A stretch of DNA of 64,000 nt. It comes from an uncultured Draconibacterium sp. GTDB taxonomy: Bacteria; Bacteroidota; Bacteroidia; Bacteroidales; Prolixibacteraceae. The notes under the pieces are model-generated. The model saw only the letters and a list, made by a program, of their open reading frames with translations. It had not been told where the DNA came from and did not search any database. The position numbers were made by a program, and so were the translations under genes. The stretch is from contig NZ_OY771647.1 in NCBI RefSeq assembly GCF_963674925.1, positions 1,379,501-1,443,500 on the forward strand, read 5' to 3'. The stretch's first letter is position 1, and the number at the start of each line of letters is the position of its first letter. Positions 60,689 through 64,000 of this stretch are shown here, piece by piece.

Positions 60689-60842
60689 CGTAGTAAAAGG
60701 TTTTGGTTATACTAACCGGTCACTCTAAAGACAAATCAAAGGAGTTGATTGTTTTATGATATGCGGAAATATTCAACTGTAAAGTCTTCAGGGTGGATTG
60801 TAATTCAATCAGAACCGGCATAGTTTTAACATAAATAATTAG

Positions 60843-60870
60843 TTTGTAAGTCATACGTTTTATATATTTC
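60843..60870 (+). promoter_or_regulatory. Possible promoter of the 60913 gene
   Basis: TTTG at 60843-60846 and TATATTTC (7 of 8 to TAnnTTTG) at 60863-60870. The spacing of 16 bp is short for the Bacteroidota consensus, so this is weak. Confidence 0.35.
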
Positions 60871-60912
60871 GGCACCATATTTGATCAACTTAACATACAA
60901 AAAAACAAAATC

Positions 60913-61737
60913 ATGAAAACCTTAGCTACACTGTGTTTGGCCTTAATTGTTGCATTTTCTGCCTATTCGCAAGATCAAATCATCAAAAGAACAGGCGATA
61001 TTATTAATTGTAAGGTTACGGAACTGGGAGCCGAAGAAGTAAAATATTATTACGACGGAAACGACAAACTTATATTTGGGATTGATAATGCGCTGGTAGC
61101 CCGGGTTGAATTTGGCACCGGCGAGGTGGTTGAAATTCAGAAGAATACCTTTGATGATCCTGCGTATTATGCTGATCAGTCGAAGAATGCTTTAAAAGTC
61201 AATTTCCTGTCACCACTATTTGGTACCACCGAGTTTGCTTACGAAAAAAGCTTAAAGCCCGGCCGGTCGTGGGAAACAGCCTTAGGAATTGTTGGCCTTG
61301 GAAATGATCTCGAAAATATTGATCCACGAGGTGTTTATGGAAAGTTTGCCTATAAATTTATGCGCAACCCTGATTTTTACATGCATAAAATGCATTACTC
61401 GCATATTTTAAAAGGAGGCTATATTGCTCCGGAAATTGCTTTGCGTTACATGTCGTACGATGATTATGGTTACGATTATTATTTCGATTCCAGCGGTGTT
61501 TATCACTCAACTTCAAGCTCTGACAGAGATAGTCAGGTAACTTTAGCCATAATGCTAAAATTTGGTAAACAATGGGTTTTCGACGATGCATTTTTAGTAG
61601 ATATTTACTGGGGAGTGGGGTATGGTTTTGGTGCCGATGCCGATGAGGGGTTGCCGTATGGTTTTATTGTCGCTCCCGATGATTTTCCGATCGCACTTAC
61701 CAGCGGATTACGAATTGGTTGGGTTTTTGGAAAGTAA
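60913..61737 (+). CDS. Exported beta-barrel-like protein, hypothetical
   Basis: A 274-residue protein with signal peptide TLATLCLALIVAFSAYS. A small N-terminal domain (QDQIIKRTGDIINCKVTELGAEEVKYYYDG) is of a type seen before barrels in Bacteroidota. Alternating-residue strands follow (LKVNFLSPLFGTTEFAYEKSL, GGYIAPEIALRYMSYDDY, ITLAIML-type) and end in LRIGWVFGK. The family is not recognised with confidence. It lies 45 bp upstream of the globin gene and may share its transcript. Confidence 0.7.
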   Translation: MKTLATLCLALIVAFSAYSQDQIIKRTGDIINCKVTELGAEEVKYYYDGNDKLIFGIDNALVARVEFGTGEVVEIQKNTFDDPAYYADQSKNALKVNFLSPLFGTTEFAYEKSLKPGRSWETALGIVGLGNDLENIDPRGVYGKFAYKFMRNPDFYMHKMHYSHILKGGYIAPEIALRYMSYDDYGYDYYFDSSGVYHSTSSSDRDSQVTLAIMLKFGKQWVFDDAFLVDIYWGVGYGFGADADEGLPYGFIVAPDDFPIALTSGLRIGWVFGK

Positions 61738-61782
61738 GCTCAACAACTTTTGCTTTTGGTTGTTTCAACACAAAAAGCAACG

Positions 61783-62211
61783 ATGGAATTAGAGATCAGT
61801 AAATATTTCAAGGGAGTTCGCCCCGGCATAACACTTCCTTCGCCCTTAATGTTGGAAATTCTGAAAGAGGAGGGAATCCGAAAAATGGTGAGTGATCATT
61901 ACGATCTGGTTGTGCAGAGTCCGATTAAAGATTTGTTCCCTAAAAACCCGATTGCACTTGAAAAGGCAAAAGAACACTCGGCTGATTTTTTTATTCAGAT
62001 TTGTGGTGGCCCCGATTATTTTAACCAGCACCGTGGAAAACCACAGTTAAACAGAAGACATTTGCCTTTTAAAATTACCGCTGAAGCGCGCATCGAATGG
62101 TTAAATTGTTACCAGCAGGTTTTAGGAAAACTGAATTTGCCCGACGAAGTGTTAAAATCGTTTTGGATCTACCTTGATGATTTTTCGAAGTGGATGGTGA
62201 ATAGCTATTGA
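61783..62211 (+). CDS. Truncated hemoglobin-like protein
   Basis: A 142-residue cytoplasmic globin. ISKYFKGVRPGITLPSP is an N-terminal extension. The E-helix and distal region are around LFPKNPIALEKAKEHSADFFIQICGG. GPDYFNQHRGKPQLNRRHLPFKI holds the proximal His in the RHLPF segment. ITAEARIEWLNCYQQVL and the final helix SFWIYLDDFSKWMV complete the fold. It belongs to the group II/III-like bacterial family. Binding of O2, NO or sulfide is plausible. The ATG at 61783 is preferred over a TTG 11 codons upstream. Confidence 0.82.
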   Translation: MELEISKYFKGVRPGITLPSPLMLEILKEEGIRKMVSDHYDLVVQSPIKDLFPKNPIALEKAKEHSADFFIQICGGPDYFNQHRGKPQLNRRHLPFKITAEARIEWLNCYQQVLGKLNLPDEVLKSFWIYLDDFSKWMVNSY

Positions 62212-62575
62212 AAGGATTAGTGATTAAGGATTAGCGATTAAGTGAAAAAGGTGTTGTCAGTGAATTGGTTATAAGTGAATGAGTAATAGTTTAGGTACAT
62301 TGAATTTCGATTGATGATTAACGATTTTTGATTGCAGGAGGTGGAGGAAAGTTTTCAGTCGTAGTTTTCAGGTTTACAATTTAACTATAGAACAATTTGG
62401 CTGTTGATAAAAGCCCTGGCGGGGCGAAAAGTAACAGCCCGGTGCGTTAGCGCAGTGGATAAATGCCCCGGAAAGAAACAATACAATTTAACAGTCGCAA
62501 ACAAAACCTAATGATTCCTATGTGCCTATTGTGGTTTAATTCTTTGCGTCTCGGCGTCTTTGCGAGAGAAAAAAC
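62212..62575. repeat. Repeat-rich intergenic gap
   Basis: No gene. It holds 'ggattagtgattaaggatta', 'gtgaatgagtaatag', 'gattaacgatttttgattgc', 'gttttcagtcgtagttttca', 'acaatttaactatagaacaa', a GC-rich 'agccctggcggggcgaaaag' palindrome, 'cctatgtgcctattgtgg' and the reverse complement of the 8334 element at 62542-62570. Most are modules of the 31111 array in the same order, diverged. Confidence 0.65.
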
Positions 62576-63184
62576 TCATCGGCCCAGCCTGTAATACAAA
62601 GCCAGCGAAATTACATTGTTGAATAAGCCGTTGTGAAAATAGTAATTGGTTTCTGATTTGTCGCTGCACGGAAGTACTGATAAAGCAAAACGCAGATCAA
62701 TCGATGCATGTTCCAAAAAATCAAACTGAAATCCAACAAAAGGCTGCAAATCGAAGGTATTAAAATCCTGCCGGTCGGGCTCCGGTATTTCGCCATCGCT
62801 GTTCACTTCTTTCGAGTGGATTAAAACACCCGGCGCAATACCACCGATAATCATACTTCGGTCGTTGGTTCTGAATGCCATAAAAATTGGAATATCGATA
62901 TAACCCAGCCGCATAACGTATTTGTCAATGTCGGGTTGTTTGGGGTCGAATGCTCTGCGCGAGCCTTTTTGCGAATATTTTATTTCCATTCCGGCCACAA
63001 TTGCCGGCGCAATATCGGTTTGCACAAAAAGACCGGCTAAAATACCTGCTTTGTGATAGCCCTTGAGGTTATCTCCTTCAACCTGTGTACCGTTAAATCC
63101 TGCAATTATTCCGGCGTCGAAACGCTGGGCAAGAACAAAATTTGCAATTAAAAGAAATCCAAAGGCAACAACTATCCGCTTCAT
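62576..63184 (-). CDS. PorT-like outer-membrane beta-barrel protein
   Basis: A 202-residue protein. After signal peptide IVVAFGFLLIANFVLAQ come the strands FDAGIIAGFNGTQVEGDNLKGYHKAGILAGLFVQT and IVAGMEIKYSQKGSRR, then LGYIDIPIFMAFR and GGIAPGVLI, ending in ISLALYYRLGR. The G-x-N-x-x-Q-x-x-G-D and 'KGS' features match the PorT/outer-membrane-beta-barrel (PF13568-like) family. It starts directly after the sirtuin stop on the same strand, so the two form one operon. The function is unknown; PorT itself supports secretion in other Bacteroidota. Confidence 0.83.
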   Translation of the reverse strand: MKRIVVAFGFLLIANFVLAQRFDAGIIAGFNGTQVEGDNLKGYHKAGILAGLFVQTDIAPAIVAGMEIKYSQKGSRRAFDPKQPDIDKYVMRLGYIDIPIFMAFRTNDRSMIIGGIAPGVLIHSKEVNSDGEIPEPDRQDFNTFDLQPFVGFQFDFLEHASIDLRFALSVLPCSDKSETNYYFHNGLFNNVISLALYYRLGR

Positions 63185-63874
63185 TTATTTTAGTTTTTCC
63201 AGTTCCTTTTTTAATAGCTCTACCCCAATTTCCGCTTTTTTTTCGATATATGTAACATTTTCGTGGTAAACTTCCGGCCGGTTGGGGTCGATAACAAAAA
63301 TCGGCGTTCCCTTTCGCGCATAATTTACCAGGCTGGCAGCAGGGTAAACTGCCAACGATGTGCCAATAACCACAAGGATATCGGCTTGCTGTACAATGCC
63401 AATGGCACGCGGAATTTCAGGAACTGCTTCGCCAAACCAAACAATATGAGGGCGTAACTGGCTTCCTTTTTCACAACAATCGCCCAACTTAAGCTCCCAG
63501 TTGTCGAGTTCGTAAATCAAATAGGAATCCAGCGTGCTTCGGGCTTTCATTAGTTCACCATGTAAATGCGTAACTTTTGTACTTCCTGCCCGTTCGTGCA
63601 GGTTGTCTACATTTTGAGTTACTACCTGCACATCAAACCATTTTTCCAGCTCAGCAATTCCGCGATGTCCACCGTTGGGCTGTGCATCAAAAAGTTGTTT
63701 TCGCCGTTCGTTATAAAAACGCAAAACCAGCTCCGGATCGCGTGCCCACGCTTCGGGAGTGGCAACTTCGGTAACATCATACTGCTCCCAAATTCCACCC
63801 ATATCGCGAAATGTTTTTAGGCCACTTTCCTGGCTCATGCCGGCTCCCGAAAGAACTACCAATTTCTTCATCAT
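63185..63874 (-). CDS. Sir2-family NAD-dependent protein deacylase
   Basis: A 229-residue sirtuin of the short CobB/SIRT5-like class. The NAD site is VVLSGAGMSQESGLKTFRD at about 7-25. The pair Tyr54-x-x-Arg57 in FYNERRK is the acyl-Lys specificity motif of desuccinylases. TQNVDNLHERAG and LHGELM carry the catalytic Asn/Asp and His. VIGTSLAVYPAA and IDPNRPE complete NAD binding. The four-Cys zinc site is reduced to a Cys pair (GDCCEKG), which is common in Bacteroidota members. It probably removes succinyl or malonyl groups from cytoplasmic proteins. An upstream promoter is visible. Confidence 0.9.
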   Translation of the reverse strand: MMKKLVVLSGAGMSQESGLKTFRDMGGIWEQYDVTEVATPEAWARDPELVLRFYNERRKQLFDAQPNGGHRGIAELEKWFDVQVVTQNVDNLHERAGSTKVTHLHGELMKARSTLDSYLIYELDNWELKLGDCCEKGSQLRPHIVWFGEAVPEIPRAIGIVQQADILVVIGTSLAVYPAASLVNYARKGTPIFVIDPNRPEVYHENVTYIEKKAEIGVELLKKELEKLK

Positions 63875-63893
63875 TAAAATATGCTAAGGCATA

Positions 63894-63925
63894 TAAATGT
63901 ACAATTAATAATAATCGCATTCAAA
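63894..63925 (-). promoter_or_regulatory. Promoter of the sirtuin-PorT operon
   Basis: On the reverse strand TTTG (63925-63922) is followed by 20 bp and TACATTTA (63901-63894), seven of eight to TAnnTTTG, 20 bp before the ATG. The spacing matches the Bacteroidota consensus. Confidence 0.55.
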
Positions 63926-64000
63926 TCGGGGCTGATAATGTGGTGCTTATTTGAAGCGGCTTTTAATTGTGGATATTATTCGGCTTAAAAGGTGTTCGTT

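Noticed and set aside
62430..62480. tRNA-like text 'gcgttagcgcagtggataaa'
   Set aside because: No acceptor stem, anticodon arm or T-arm can be folded around it; it belongs to a GC-rich dispersed repeat.

Overview
The window comes from a member of the Bacteroidota, most like the Marinilabiliales/Prolixibacteraceae type; no species can be named from sequence alone. The signs are alpha2-type glycyl-tRNA synthetase, DUF4834 and DUF5723 proteins, PorT-like barrels, a TonB-dependent receptor with a carboxypeptidase-like N-domain, a GH97 glycosidase, Tat-exported Gfo/Idh/MocA oxidoreductases, no Shine-Dalgarno sequences, and several promoters with the Bacteroidota -7 box TAnnTTTG. There is no rRNA, tRNA, CRISPR array, prophage or recognisable insertion sequence.

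Layout. 1-6357 is mostly housekeeping: a truncated sensor histidine kinase, dxs, coaX, a membrane-tethered receiver protein and a POT-like transporter. After an alkyladenine glycosylase gene, 7228-25032 is a surface-polysaccharide locus in four alternating strand blocks. It contains a WbpA/B/D/E-type set for UDP-diacetamido-uronic acid, a WecB/WecC pair for UDP-ManNAcA, a Wzx-like flippase, a YfhO-type protein, two methyltransferases, a TupA-type ATP-grasp protein and four GT4-like glycosyltransferases. No Wzy polymerase or initiating phosphosugar transferase is visible. 25174-39932 holds glyS, envelope proteins (DUF5723, DUF4834, two DUF2807 'ladder' proteins, a Spy-like protein), an S41 protease, two MscS channels with a DNPH1/Rcl-like hydrolase, a secreted oxidoreductase plus TIM-barrel pair, and two small membrane proteins.

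40416-46436 contains a TonB-dependent receptor and then a BlaI-type repressor operon. Its promoter is covered by 16-bp palindromes repeated at exactly 20-bp steps. The second gene is a BlaR1-like M56 membrane peptidase fused to carboxypeptidase-like domains, four tandem SusC-plug-like repeats and a TonB C-terminal domain. 46867-55112 has a GH97 glycosidase, a secreted metallo-hydrolase, a rhodanese, a Crp/Fnr regulator, and an operon pairing a tetraheme NapC/NrfH-SUMF1 fusion with a Tat-lipoprotein Gfo/Idh/MocA oxidoreductase. 57410-60688 is a sulfane-sulfur locus: a double-rhodanese lipoprotein faces an operon of two half-size YeeE/YedE transport proteins and two rhodaneses that have lost the catalytic Cys. 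The window ends with a truncated globin, a PorT-like barrel and a sirtuin.

The least explained material is the M56-plug-TonB fusion with its operator array, the tetraheme-SUMF1 fusion operon, the dead-rhodanese/YeeE operon, and a family of modular intergenic repeats found in both orientations in most long intergenic gaps, including a 237-bp tandem array at 31111-31790. Function calls rest on motif recognition from memory; no database search was run.
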